Positions 1 to 11,078 of a stretch of DNA of 64,000 bases are shown in pieces (positions within the stretch are counted from its first letter, which is position 1; each line of letters starts with the position of its first letter). The translations under genes were made by a program, and so were the position numbers. Below the pieces are notes generated by a model that saw only the letters and a program-made list of their open reading frames with translations, did no database searches and was not told where the DNA came from. Source of the DNA: Symmetrospora coprosmae (taxonomy: Eukaryota > Basidiomycota > Cystobasidiomycetes > Symmetrosporaceae); the NCBI GenBank assembly GCA_008802785.1, contig VUYT01000036.1, positions 1-64,000 of the forward strand. The letters run 5' to 3'.

Positions 1-72
<72 letters not shown>

Positions 73-75
73 GGT

Positions 76-116
<41 letters not shown>
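1..116. repeat. Poly-G homopolymer
   Basis: The first 116 bases are G except for T at 72 and 75, and unique sequence begins at 117. It is not a telomere repeat (no TTAGGG units). It may be a real G-tract, but a two-colour Illumina no-signal artefact or a badly assembled scaffold end is at least as likely. No gene is affected. Confidence 0.95.
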
Positions 117-117
<1 letters not shown>

Positions 118-1255
118 AGCGATTGCGATTGATGGGAGGGAGCAGAGAGGAGGTCAAGCGGATGTAGAGATGGGATGCGACAGAGGGTGATTGGGATGTG
201 CACGGAGATGTCAGCTGGTGCGGCCTTGCGCGTGCCATCGGGTCCACACGCCCCGAGCGAGCGCAAGTGAGAGCCTTCGCACAATCTTGTCTGTCCGCTT
301 CCACAGCTCTTCGCCTGCCGCCTTTGCGTTCCTCGGTGTGGCCATGGTATCGATAACTATCGGAATGCTTGACGTGTTGGAGACCTGCATGCAGTCCTGA
401 GTTCGCCTCCATTGCCTCATGTCAGGGCTTTGCTGCACTCCCACCCAACGGCATAGCAACAAACAGGGCAGAGAGAGAGGACACAGCTGCAGGCGAAGCA
501 CATCCATCTACTGCAAGCGTCGACCCATCCATCCATCCATCCGTGCAGCGCAGTCGCAGTCGCAATCGCACAGTCCAGCGCAAGATCTGCCCAGAGATAG
601 GGTTCCTCCTGCAGAAGAGCAGGGAGAACCGGGGAGGAGAGAGGACACAGGACACAGAGAGCATGCAAGGGAGCAAACCTATCCTCTGCAGACGCCGGAG
701 AGAGGGATACAATCATCCATTCAGCATAGAGCGCATAGAGCGCAGCAGCCGCAGCCACCACCACCTTCAGCCCACCACTTTTCAGCACAGCGCCGCCCAG
801 AGAGGGCTGGCAGAGCCATAGAGGGACCACGCCTCTCTCTCTCTGCCTTCTCGTATACCAAGCGGGCAGATCAGGCGTCACTCTCCTGCTCGCTTTCCAG
901 CACTGCCGTCCATTTCGGCGGCGTCGAGTGCAGAAATCCCGCCGCAGACCCAACCACCAAGACGCCGAAAACTTCAATTGCAAGCGATTGTCAGCCAGGG
1001 GCGATATCACTGCTCCATCATCTACTACACACCATGTGAGTGTCCGTGTGTGCGCTGCGCTGCTGTATTCTGTGCTCGCTCGGTCCGGCTCATCGCCTCG
1101 ACGGGCCGGGGCCGCGGAGTTAGCCCATGTGCCTGGAAAATTGGAGGGGTAGCACTGGCTGACACCGAAGCCACCCGCCTGCCGACGCGTGCACAGAGCC
1201 TACACTCGACGCATACATCCACACAACACACAAGCACACTCCCAGACACATCAAG
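117..1255. other. Intergenic / 5' leader of the IFH1-like gene
   Basis: No convincing coding sequence is seen here. Open frames overlap on both strands with Arg/Ser/Cys-rich shadow composition. A (CATC)n microsatellite lies near 528-543. The last 100 bases before the start at 1256 are rich in CA dinucleotides (acacaacacacaagcacac), typical of a fungal 5' leader. An ACGCGT box lies at 1185-1190 (separate entry). Confidence 0.6.
1185..1190. promoter_or_regulatory. Candidate MCB box (ACGCGT)
   Basis: An exact ACGCGT hexamer lies 66 bp before the first ATG of the downstream gene. This is the MluI cell-cycle box bound by the MBF factor of yeasts. A single hexamer can occur by chance in GC-rich DNA, so it is only suggestive. 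Confidence 0.3.
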
Positions 1256-4192
1256 ATGACTGCATCCACCAGCAGCTTCTACAATCACCAACCCCTGGTC
1301 ATGCCACCGCCACACGAAGCCCCACCAAAGCACGACGACCAGCAGCAAAAGGACAAGCAGAAGAAGAGAAAAAAGAACAAGCAGTCACACAATGACGGCA
1401 AAGGGGGAGAGAAACACAACGGCATCGGCGGAGCAGGAGCTGCGAAAGGCGGTCTGGCCCAGTCCACCACCGGTACAGGCACCCCTGCCATTGTCATTGG
1501 CGACGAGGGCACCGATGAGGAGAACAGCGACGACGAAGAGGAAGCGGACAGATCAGCTGTGGTGGGCAGCGCACACAAGAAGCCCAAGAAGCAGCACGAA
1601 GCTGTCTCGAGTGTGTCCCGCTCGTCGACTCCCCTCGCTGCTTACGCTTCAGGCAACTACAGTCGCCTCATCCTGCGATTGCCAAACAAGGCCAGCTCGT
1701 CATCCTCATCCGCTGTAGCCTCTACAAGTGCACAGCCCTCTCAGGCCACCTCTGCTGTCCCAGCCAAAAAGGCTTCCGTCCCTCGCACCAAGAAAAAGAG
1801 CAAGAAGGGCAAGGACCAAGCCGAGGCTAGCGTGCACGCGCCCCCAATCTCAATCCGCACATCTCCGAATCACCCTCAGCCAGCCGACGAGAGCGGAGAA
1901 ATTCCCGACTTTTCACTCGCTCCCACCTTCACCTTTTCCGCATTCCATTCTGGGGATTCGTCCTCGAATGACTTTTCTGATCTCGAGAACGACGACGATG
2001 ACGAGGGCAACGTGCGCGGGTCGGAGGAGGCTTTCCTTATTGCGGAGAAGCTCAAGCGGATGGAGCGCAAGCAGCGCAGGCAGGCGCGCCGGCAGAGCCG
2101 CACGGCTTCCGACAATGAGCCGTTCCCCATCATCGGTGACGCCCCGAATGTCATTGACCCCAGTGCCATTGACGACTCGCGTACGGGCGAGTCTGTCCTC
2201 TTTGAGATTGCGCGCATTCGCCGGATGTCGGACGTGGGGCAGCGCCCGAAGCAGATCAGCAGCTCCCGACCATCTGCGAGTGCGCGACAGGGACGTCGGA
2301 AGCGAGACAGCGGGCCCGTCACTTGGTCTGGCGGCGAAGAGAGCGAGCTCGGCGAGCTGGACGAGCTACTCGGCTTGACCGCCGACGACTTTGCCGCTTT
2401 CTCGACACTGGGCGGTGGCGGCGTGTCTGACGACGAGACGGCCAACAGCGCCCCGATGCGCTTTGAGGATTTCCTCGCTGAAGACGACGGCGATGAGAGC
2501 GATAGCAATTCGTCCGATGACGAGAGCAGCAGCAGCGATGGCGGCGACGAGGCTGGGGACGACTACAATGGCGAGACGGAAGACGACGATGTCTTTCTCA
2601 GCCTGGACGGAAGTCGCGTCGGCCGAGATTCGCAGGCGCAAGAGACGGATGGGGAAAATGAGCACATTGCCACGACACGAGAGGTTGTGCAGAACGGCGG
2701 CTTTGTTTTCTATCGGCGTGGGTGCTCTCAATCTTGTCGATACCAGGTGTTGCTGCTAACACTGTCCCGTACGCAACAGCCGGTCCGGACGAGTCCACCG
2801 AAGACGACGAGATGACGGACGACTGCCTGCCTGAAGAGGCTGACGATGGCGGAGACACGACCGACACCCTCGACGACACGGACCACGTCGGTCTTGTGCG
2901 CTTCGGGATTGAGGCCATCGACAAGGACGATGAGGACACGGAGGAGGCGCTGCAACTGGCCATGCGTGACCGGACGCTCGTCGACGCGCGCAACATGGGT
3001 CTCAGCATCTCGATTGACGCTCTCGCCGAACAGCCAGAGCTCGTCATCGCCAAGACGGCGCGCTCGCTCGGAGTCAGCTCGGAAACGGCTGCCAAGATCC
3101 TGACGAGCGTTGGCATGTCTCTTCTCATGAACTCGGGTGGCGACTCGTCAACTGGGCAGTCATCGTTGCAGCGCAAGCAGGAGCGCAGGGAACGCAGGAA
3201 CAGGATCGCACCCAAGCCTGTGCATACAGAGGTGGACGCTGGAGTCGCACCCATCGCCTCGACGACTGCTGTGACCGTTGAGGAGCACGCGCAACCAGGC
3301 GAACAGGCACCATTGAAGTATGTCCCTGTCCTGGGCGACTTTGAACCGGCTGGAGAGGCGGACCTGTGTGTTGTCGTCGGGCAGTCAGAGATGCCGGCGC
3401 CTTCCCCATTCTCTGCTCGCAAGAAGAGGCGCCCGAGGACTTTTGTGAGTTGGATCGTCTGATGTGGGATTGACACTCAGCTGACATCCACCCCAGACCA
3501 ATGGGTCTCCTTCGGTCGGCTCTTCCGGTCCCCGAGGACAGTCGGTGCTCTCGTCCGTCTCGAGCCAGTCCTTCACCTCTGCTCTGCCGCACCACTTTTC
3601 GGCTTCTTCAGAGGAGCAGTACGACATTGTGCTCGACATTGACGACCTCGTGGACCCGAGCATGCTTCCGGGGGGCGTGATGAGTAGCGTGTCGGAGGAG
3701 GACGAGGATGAGTTGGATGATTCGGCATCCGTCAGTACGGCTCTTGTGCACAGTGTCGGGGATACCTCTCGATGGAATCGCGTACCCATTGGCGCCTTCC
3801 GCAGCGCACACCCACAAGGCAGCAGCAGCGGCCCGCACCACTACGCCCAGCTCGCAACCGCCTTTTTCAGCGGAACCCGCGACCCAGCCGTCGCTAACAC
3901 GCTCAGCTTCCACGGGGGCGTCGCAGTCAGCCGGCAAGGCCGCAAGAAGCGCTACATTCCCGTCTCGCCCGTGCTCTTTCCCGTCGGCCAGCCGCTCAAG
4001 GCCATCTCGCACGCCAAATCACGCAAGGACAAGCGCAAGGAGCGCAAGAAGGGCAAGATTGCACTCCGGCAACGCAGGCGTCAGCTCGTCGGCCATAACA
4101 GCCCCTCCCGCCCATCAGATGGCCTCTATGTCTCGCCCCTCTTTCCCGGAGTCGCTTCAGGATTGCAGATACCGCCGCTTTCTCTGGACTGA
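1256..4192 (+). CDS. Acidic Ser-rich nuclear protein, possibly IFH1/CRF1-like
   Basis: Three exons (1256-2717, 2780-3444, 3497-4192) give 940 residues. The introns are 62 and 52 nt; the first has a TGCTAAC branch site. The N-terminus is Lys-rich (KKRKKNK). Long acidic Ser/Asp/Glu tracts fill residues about 85-100, 220-250 and 400-470. A basic patch KRMERKQRRQARRQSR lies near residue 270. The C-terminal third has DIVLDIDDLVDPSMLP followed by SRWNRVPIGAFR and ends in a Lys/Arg cluster. An acidic body with such a W-x-R-(V/I)-P-I-G-A-F-R block recalls the fungal CRF1/IFH1 family, which acts with Fhl1 on ribosomal-protein genes. That match is from memory of the motif and is tentative. A nuclear role is inferred from composition. 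The gene is otherwise unrecognised; the exon structure is well supported. Confidence 0.72.
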
Positions 4193-4557
4193 TACTTATT
4201 CTTACGCGAGCAGTATAGATAAGATGATCTCACACCGTGTAACGATCGCTGTCTGCTCTTCTGCCAGTATGATTGGAATGATCTGCCATCTTCTGTCTCT
4301 TCCTTCTTTCCTCCCTCTTTCTGTCAAGACCGTATGGGGCAGATCATGTACGATTCACTTCGATTCTAACAGCGTCTGTCCGCTCACACAAAGGTAGAAG
4401 AGGTCAGCCACTGATAAGTATCTCGGTATCAGAGGGAGAGCACTCAATAAGGTTAGGACCTCCTTGCGAGAGAGCTTCTTCGCCAAGTTGCTGTCAAAAG
4501 AACATCGTTCAAAGACGGAGAAAATAATCGGGCAGGCCCACGTAGAGCCTTCTCAGT
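4193..4557. other. 3' flank of the IFH1-like gene
   Basis: AT-richer sequence with pyrimidine runs (ttcctccctctttctg) after the stop at 4192. It presumably holds the 3' UTR. No gene is seen. Confidence 0.5.
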
Positions 4558-5360
4558 CTATGGAACGATTGCTGCCTCGGCAGTGTCGTTCCGCAGAGCG
4601 CGTCTGCCGGGTTGGAGCTTGAGCCCGTACGAGGCCGGCTGATAGGGGAACTTGACCTCCAGCTGAACGAAGAAGTCCTCTTCCGAGGGGTTCTGCGCGT
4701 CGGTGAAAACCACGCGCCCCTTGCACTTGGGCTTCTTGTCTGCCGTGACGCCAGGGAACCCGAATAGCTCCTCCAGGGCATCGACCTCAAAGCGAGGCTT
4801 GGCTTGGGCGACATTATCCCCCCGTGCAGCTTAGGAAAGTAGAGCTGCACGAAGGGTTCGTCTCGACAGGTCGAGACAAGCAGGCCCATGTTGACCTGTG
4901 TTGCGTAGTGTGAGTTAGCTCATATATACGCGCTCGTCTATCTTTCCGGTCAGAGCCCACTCACCAGCTCGTTGCCGAAGAGCTTTGTCTTATTCTTGAG
5001 CCGTCTGCCGGCGGAGGTGGTGTGCACAGCCCTGGACCGCTGCTCGCGGCTATATCCGTCGAACCAGCTCCTGAGGCCGCATTCGATGTTGGTGCCCAAG
5101 AAGTCGGTCTTGGGAACCATGTGGTCGATGGACCTGAAGAATTGGCGCAACTCGGCGGTGTCGGCCAGGTTGCAGTGAATGATCACGATCGTCTCGGTAA
5201 TAATGCTGAGGCCAGGATCGTCGCCAGGCTGGTTGACGACGAGGACCCAATAATGGTCTCGCTTGGACGGTGCGCCAGAAGTCTTCCGGGCCACTCCTGG
5301 AATACCGTGCCCTGAGCGACAGTGCAGTGACATTGAGGACGAGCAGCTGCGGATTGACAT
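4558..5360 (-). pseudogene. Broken unrecognised spliced gene
   Basis: On the minus strand an exon from 5360 to 4965 reads through KRDHYWVLVVNQPGDDPG and FFRSIDHMVPKTDFLGTNIE. A clean 69-nt intron follows (4896-4964, GTGAGT...ACACAG). The next exon carries LLVSTCRDEPFVQLYFPKLHGG (given here as two parts: LLVSTCRDEP, FVQLYFPKLHGG) and then, in another frame, coding-like sequence including ALEELFGFPGVTADKKPK and a stop at 4558-4560. The 5' end also has a rival frame (MIQFDVNPQLLVLNVTALSL). The reading frame therefore breaks at least once, perhaps twice. It may be a decayed gene or contain an assembly indel in a G run. No family is recognised; the balanced composition argues it once coded. Confidence 0.45.
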
Positions 5361-7854
5361 CGAACTGAATCATGTGCATGCTTGCCAGGACGCGGTCACC
5401 CGCTGGCGCCGTGCATCATCCGTATGTTGCCAGGAGGCATGGCCTGCGTGGGCTCGGGGTCCTACGGTATCTTTCTCAGGCACTTATATGGGACTGCCAC
5501 ATCCGAATCACTGTGTTAGATTAGCAAGGGGCAAAGGTGGAGAGAGTGGGTTAGATGTCCTGGGCCGTGAGACTTGCGCCTGGCAGAAAAGGAGGAGAAA
5601 GGTAGAACCGACAGGCTGCCGCTTATGTAGCTGCGCTGATCTTCCGCGGTGAAGGAGGACCTGTAATATACGCAGGCTCTGATAGACATGCTCAACGTCA
5701 CTGGGGCGCTCTCGCTTAGAAGAGCCGGTGGATGACGTGGACAGGATGACCTGCAAAAGTAGAAAGGGACAGGAAGCTAGGCGACGTCGACCGGAACAGG
5801 ACCTTCAGGCAGTACCTGAGTTAGTGTGTGCGTCAGTGTCAGCTGGCTGGAAGCGAGGAGTTTACAAGTGTGCGGAGGGCAAGTCCGGACCGCCGATCTC
5901 GTGTTGTCGAGCTCGGGCCTGTGTAGAGGCTAGCGACAGGGTACATAGGCGAACTTGAGCGCCGCATGAGACATGGTCAGACCGCTTTTTCGGTGGTCTT
6001 GCTGTCGTCAGGAACCCAAAGTTGTCGGGAGGCGAAGACGCGGAACTGCGGGCACAAGCCGACGTTGTTCGCGGTACTCGCTCGTATGCAATACGGATCT
6101 ACGCGGGCGCATAGTGCAGCGTAGTAGTGGGTGTATCATGAGTGTATTGGTTCTGACGATATGGATGGAAGCAAATGCGCAAAGTCAGGCTCGGGGACAG
6201 GGTCACGCGTAGATATTTGCCACTCGGGGCGGTACGTAGGAACTACCTCATGTATGCTCGTAATATGGGTTTAAAAGCACTAAAGAGAGGTCAGATCTCC
6301 ACTCCCGACACCATTGATGTGGTTGGACTCATACGCGTTCCCTAAGAGGCGTATTCGCGTCCGTCATTGGCACCTGGACTCTGCTTCGCAAGCGATATCG
6401 CTACGTTGTCGTTTCGAGCTTGAATGGTACAGAGAAGAGGTCTATGTAGGCACAAGTGACTGAGAAGTGAGTGTATATGCTCTCTTTGCCACTCTGAACC
6501 TGCCGGCTGCAGCCAATGCATATGAAAGTTTCTCTTTACAGGCCGGAAGAATTGCGGGGCAGGATGGCTGCGGGAGCCGCGATACTTGCCTAAAGATGCT
6601 ACAAATGAGCACGAATACGTCTCATAGGCGGGAATGATAGTCTGCATGCTAAAAAGTGCAAGAAGCTGGCTTCTGCCGGAGTACGCGCAAGTTGTGCATG
6701 CTACGCTGGATCGCAAGCTATAGCAGCCGCAGGAGGCGCAATAATGCTGTAGACTCGAAAAAAACAAGCATACGTAGGTTTGGAGTAGCAGAAGCACAGA
6801 TGATGGACTGAGATCCAAGAGAATTGCTCTCCTGCGGCCGGTCCGTCGAGTCCGGCGTCGCCTGTACCTGGAGAGCTCGGATGGGCGCAGAGCCCGCAAT
6901 ACGGCAGCAAGGTTGCCGCCACCTCGTGGAAGGATGCTTATGTGGTAGACCGAGCGGGTGCAGGTAGGAGAACCAGGATCGGTCCAAAAACAGAGGACTG
7001 GAGGCTCGGGCCCGAGGGGAACTCTGCGGAGAGTAGCAAGGCTCGGGGCTACCGCTACAAGCAGCAAAAGTAATGATCATCCACGGTTTCGATCCGTGTA
7101 CATCTGCGGTGTTAACACAGTGCTCTTCCGACTGTAGGATTGATGCGCACATCGTCAGTAATTGATTTTTGCACAGCAGCCGGCCGGAAGCCAGCACATC
7201 TGCCGGCACCTCCACCAACAGCGAGGAAGTGACCTACTTGAGCTAGACAACCTGGGACATGAGAGAGCGGCCAGAATATTTAATATATATCGCATTGTTA
7301 CTGGACCAAACGCCCGCCCTAAGGAAATCGAGGCTTCCGACCTACGTGAACCCTCGCTCGGCGACCTCCAGTGCCTGGACGTTGGGGCAGGGGCAATGTG
7401 AGCCTGGAGGATAGTGACGAGCAGTGACGCTTCAGAGCTATGATTCCCTACACCGCATGTCCTATTCTGCGTATCCCCTTGTCCTCTCCGGCCTGCCGCT
7501 ACTGGGCCCGGAGCTCCGTACGAGTTCCGCCGACCTCCGCATATATCCGCTAACAATCAAGTACACTCAGAACACGGAGGTGATGCAGGCGAGCGGAGAG
7601 CTCTATGAGGTAGTCCTGGTGACGGCTAACTGTTGCTGAGGGCTGGCCTCGCCAGATTCAGGCCCAGGACCAGGACCAGGCACGGGAACAAGCCCAGGCC
7701 CAGGGGCAGGGGCAGGGGCAGAGGCAGGAACGGCAGCGGCATTCTCTGCAGGCGCCAACCCATATCGCTTGTGCGCATCATGCCAATTTGGCCATTTCAT
7801 ATATGCACAACAACGCTCAGGCAAGCACTGATGATTAGGCATTTTCCGCTCTAT
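5361..7854. other. Gene-poor stretch
   Basis: About 2.5 kb with lower coding density than its surroundings. Open frames exist, the longest on the minus strand at 6342-7067, but their Cys/Arg/Ser-rich composition and lack of splice-supported continuation suggest chance. No terminal repeats or transposase motifs are visible. The end holds a Pro/Gln-coding purine repeat (separate entry). It may be decayed repeat DNA. Confidence 0.45.
7658..7735. repeat. CCAGG/GGGGCA-type short tandem repeat
   Basis: Degenerate units such as caggacc, caggccc and aggggc repeat for about 78 bases (caggcccaggaccaggacca..., caggggcaggggcagggg). It lies about 120 bp past the MBP1 stop codon, in its 3' flank. Confidence 0.7.
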
Positions 7855-10624
7855 TCAAACGGCCTCCTCCCCATTATCCAACTGCTCTAGGACGGTACTG
7901 ATGAACTCTGCATCGACTTCGTCCACGGCGATCCCGCATCCGAGCGCAATTAGCTTCCTGTACTCGTTGACTTTGCTGTCTGCCGTGCCGGCTTCCATCT
8001 GTATCTGGACAAAGCTGTCGCACAGCTCTTTCCTGTGCGCTTTGAGCGTGGCGAGGCGGTCTGCCGATGCTTTGACGGCGGCTGCCAGCTCGTCCGACCC
8101 ATTCGCTGGGAGGGCGCCAAAGATCCCCTCGACATCGGCCGGTGCTTCACCCAAGATGGTAGCCTTGCCATCCCCCTTTGAGATCCCGACAAACGCCTTC
8201 TGGCGCTCCTCCTCATCCCGCACATATTTTTCCCACCCAAGTCGGAATCGCTTGCCCAGCCGATCCTTGAGCTCGAGCTGCAGCTGCGCCTCCCGTTCGC
8301 GCGCCTCTCCCAACCCAGAAGCCTGGCTCTGCAGCTCGCTTGCTACCCGCGCCGACTCGACCGACTCTGCCTCAATGCCCAGGATGAGCGCGTGCGCCTG
8401 CGCAATGTCCTTTTCTCGCTCCTCGAGCTCGGCATCAAAGGTCGCAGCGAGCGCCTCGAGCCGGCTGTTGACCTGCGGCGCGATTTGGGCAGTGACGCGC
8501 TGACCTGACTCCGAAAAATGCAAGCGCGACGGCCCGGCTCCCAGCGTTGGAACAGGCACCGCATAATAGCCGTTCGAAGTGACCGGCTGCACGGGCTGTC
8601 GTTGCTCAGGGTAGGGCGGGCCAGAGAGGACCGGCTGCAGCGGTTCGTGGGCGTACGGATACTGTTCCTGCGCAGGCTCCGCATACGTCTCCGCTGGAAA
8701 GCCCTCGTCTATCCCGCGAGGATCGAGCGCCGGCTCGTCGTTGCTGTTCTTGAACCGCTCGTCCTCGAGGATGTAATCCTCTGCCGTCTTTCCATCCCTG
8801 TTGGCAATCTTTCCGTCGGCACCGTGGTTGAGCAGCATGCGCACGAGATTTTTGGACCTGGCCCGCGCAGCAAGCGTGAGGGCCGTCTCGCCCTCTTCGT
8901 CCTGAAAGTTGAGAATGTCCGATACCTCCCGAGGGTACTCCTTGAGGCGGTCGAGGATGACCTCGAGGTAGTAGCGCGCAGCGTGCGCCTTGCCCTTCTG
9001 CAAGGCAATGTCAATCACATAGTGAAAGACGGTGCGGTCGTTCCGGTCAATGTTGATGGTGGAGCGGTGGAGCAGCTCAAAGAGCTCTGGAAACTTGCGC
9101 AGGTCGTAGTTGTTGGTAAACATGACTGAGCGCATGAGCGCCGTCTGGCCCATTGCGTTCGCGCGGAAGATGTCGGCGCCCGCGGTGAGAAGCAGCTTGA
9201 CGATGCGAATTCGGCCCATGGCGCACGCCCAGTGCAGGGCCGTGTGCCCGTCGTCGTCAATGACGACGTTGGGGTCGAAATCGGCCGGGGGCGAGATGAG
9301 GAAGGACGGGATCTGCGCCGATTCCGACACAAAGTAATCGAGAATCATGCGCGCGTACACTGCAGCGCCCGACTGTCCTCCCTCGAGCAGGTCGTCCGGT
9401 GTGCCATCGAGATCCGCCTGGTCGTGCTTGCGCTTGCTCCCCCGCTGTCCCGTCGCTGCCGACTGCTGCTCCGAGTACTCGTCGTCGTACTCTGCGCCAG
9501 GTCCATCCGAGCCGAAAGGCGACGGCGTCCTCGAAGCAGAACTGGCATTCTCGGACAAGGGCGGCGAGGGCTCTCTATCTTCAAACTGCTCGACTCTGGA
9601 CAGCTGGGACTCGGCGTAGACGGGGTGCTCGTGCTTGGGTGGTCGCCCAGCTCGCGGGGCGGCGTGCATCGGCGCAGGGACGGGAGGCAATGCCGCACTG
9701 GCTGGAATGGCGGCTGCTCCCTGCGGCGGCAGAGACCCAGACTTGTTGCTCTCCTTGCGCGCGCGTGCGGCAGGGGCCGCTGGACTTGCAGCCCCGGAGG
9801 ACGCCCCGTCTGCTGCGGGTGTGCCTTTCTTGACGCGCGGTCCTCGAGCAACGGCGGTAATGTGCTTGGGCGCAGGAGGCGGGCTACCATTCGCCGGCGG
9901 CACATAGTCAAATATGGGTTGGAGGAGGTGCAGAACGCCGTACTGGGTAGAGATTTCGACCCCGCGTATGGGCGGGACCCAGGTGCCTGTGGAGCAAGCA
10001 CCGAGCGGTGGCGTCGTGTCAGCGTGACGCGTCAAACTGCGGCATCCACGCACTCGAGAAGCAGCACCTCGAGTGCAAGTGTGCATGCACCCACCTTGGT
10101 ACTTCCCATATCCACCCTGCACTTTTTCGTGCGTTCCTTTCTGGACCTCCCTCTCGAGCACGCGCGTCCGCTGTGGCTTGTCAAACCCGGCGACCTTGAG
10201 GATCTGCGTGAGCATCGACGACACGCAAAGGGCAGGCACGTATGTCAGTGTGTGGTGCCTGGAGCAAGCAGACACTGTCCGACTGGAAGGGGCCGCGCCA
10301 GACCGACCTGCGTCGCGTTGACCCAGTTGTCGGATCGCCTCTTCATGACTGCGACGCCCTTGCACGGCATCTCATAGACGGGGACGCTCGAGTAGGTCGC
10401 CTTGAAGACGGTATTGTCTGTGTGTGATTGAAGGATTACAGTGAGGTGTGTGTGTGTCGGAGCAAGGACGCGGAGAGGCAGTCATGACGCGAGCAGCACC
10501 ATCATCGTCTCTCGTCAGCTCTCTCTCCCGCTTCGCTTCCACTTTGCCCACTGCTACGCCGACGCCCAGGCTGGGCCAGGCCAGGGAGGGTATGAGGAGC
10601 ACGACAGCACGTACCTGTTGCCAT
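7855..10624 (-). CDS. MBP1: MBF transcription factor, DNA-binding subunit (Mbp1/Res type)
   Basis: Four exons (10615-10624, 10308-10417, 10095-10203, 7855-9986) give 786 residues; introns are 197, 104 and 108 nt. The first coding exon is only 10 nt (M-A-T plus one base) and splices to give MATDNTVFKATYSSVPVYE. Residues about 5-105 form the APSES/KilA-N DNA-binding domain (MKRRSDNWVNATQILKVAGF, KVQGGYGKYQGTWVP). A Ser/Pro-rich linker with KRKHDQ follows. Ankyrin repeats span about residues 316-475 (DDDGHTALHWACAMGRIRIV, EEGETALTLAARARSKNLV). The C-terminal coiled coil ends in the family signature YRKLIALGCGIAVDEVD, which dimerises with the Swi6/Cdc10 partner. In yeasts this factor drives G1/S genes through ACGCGT boxes. 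One such box lies 74 bp upstream of this start, so self-regulation is plausible. Length and domain order are normal for the family. Confidence 0.95.
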
Positions 10625-11078
10625 GATTGCCTTATTCTCCTTCTCCTGTACTTTCCTTGCCCAAGACCGACAGCGTGCGTGCTGTTTTGCCAACGAGAAC
10701 GCGTCCTGCGGGCGAACGGGGGGGGGCAGGGGCGGCCAGCGAGCGGCGAACGGCAGGGCGCGCCTGCTTGCTTTTCCGGGGTGCAGGAAGGGGGCCAACT
10801 GATGGTGCAGTGTATTGCTGTAACAGTGTGCAGACGGTGTACGCTGCCCCGCCCTTTCTGTGCACGCTGTCGTCGATGACGCTGTGGAGAGAGGGAGAGC
10901 CTGAGGGGAGAGGCAGCCTCGCCTCGGTCGCCGCCGCCATCGTCGGGACGGGGACGGGGACGCGCGCTCGGGCAGGCAGCAGGTGCGCCGCGATTCGCCA
11001 CCAAGAACGGGCTGAGGTGAGGTGAGGTGAGGCTCGCGCGCAGGATGCTTCTCTCCTCTTCTTCTTCAATCCATCAGC
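10625..11078. promoter_or_regulatory. Divergent promoter, MBP1 / hydrolase
   Basis: This 454-bp stretch separates the minus-strand MBP1 start from the plus-strand hydrolase start. It has a G-run (ggggggg near 10719), gagg/gtgag repeats just before the hydrolase, and ACGCGT at 10698-10703. No other gene is seen in it. Confidence 0.5.
10698..10703. promoter_or_regulatory. Candidate MCB box (ACGCGT) upstream of MBP1
   Basis: An exact ACGCGT lies 74 bp upstream of the MBP1 start codon. MBF binds this hexamer. Its position just before the gene for the DNA-binding subunit suggests autoregulation; this is inference from position and motif only. Confidence 0.4.

Noticed and set aside
6342-7067. A 241-residue open frame on the minus strand
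   Set aside because: Cys/Ser/Arg-rich composition, no domain, no splice-supported continuation; GC-rich DNA often yields such frames.
7085-7110. A tRNA-like T arm (cacggtttcgatccgtg)
   Set aside because: The loop does not start TTC in the right register, and no acceptor or anticodon stem fits around it.
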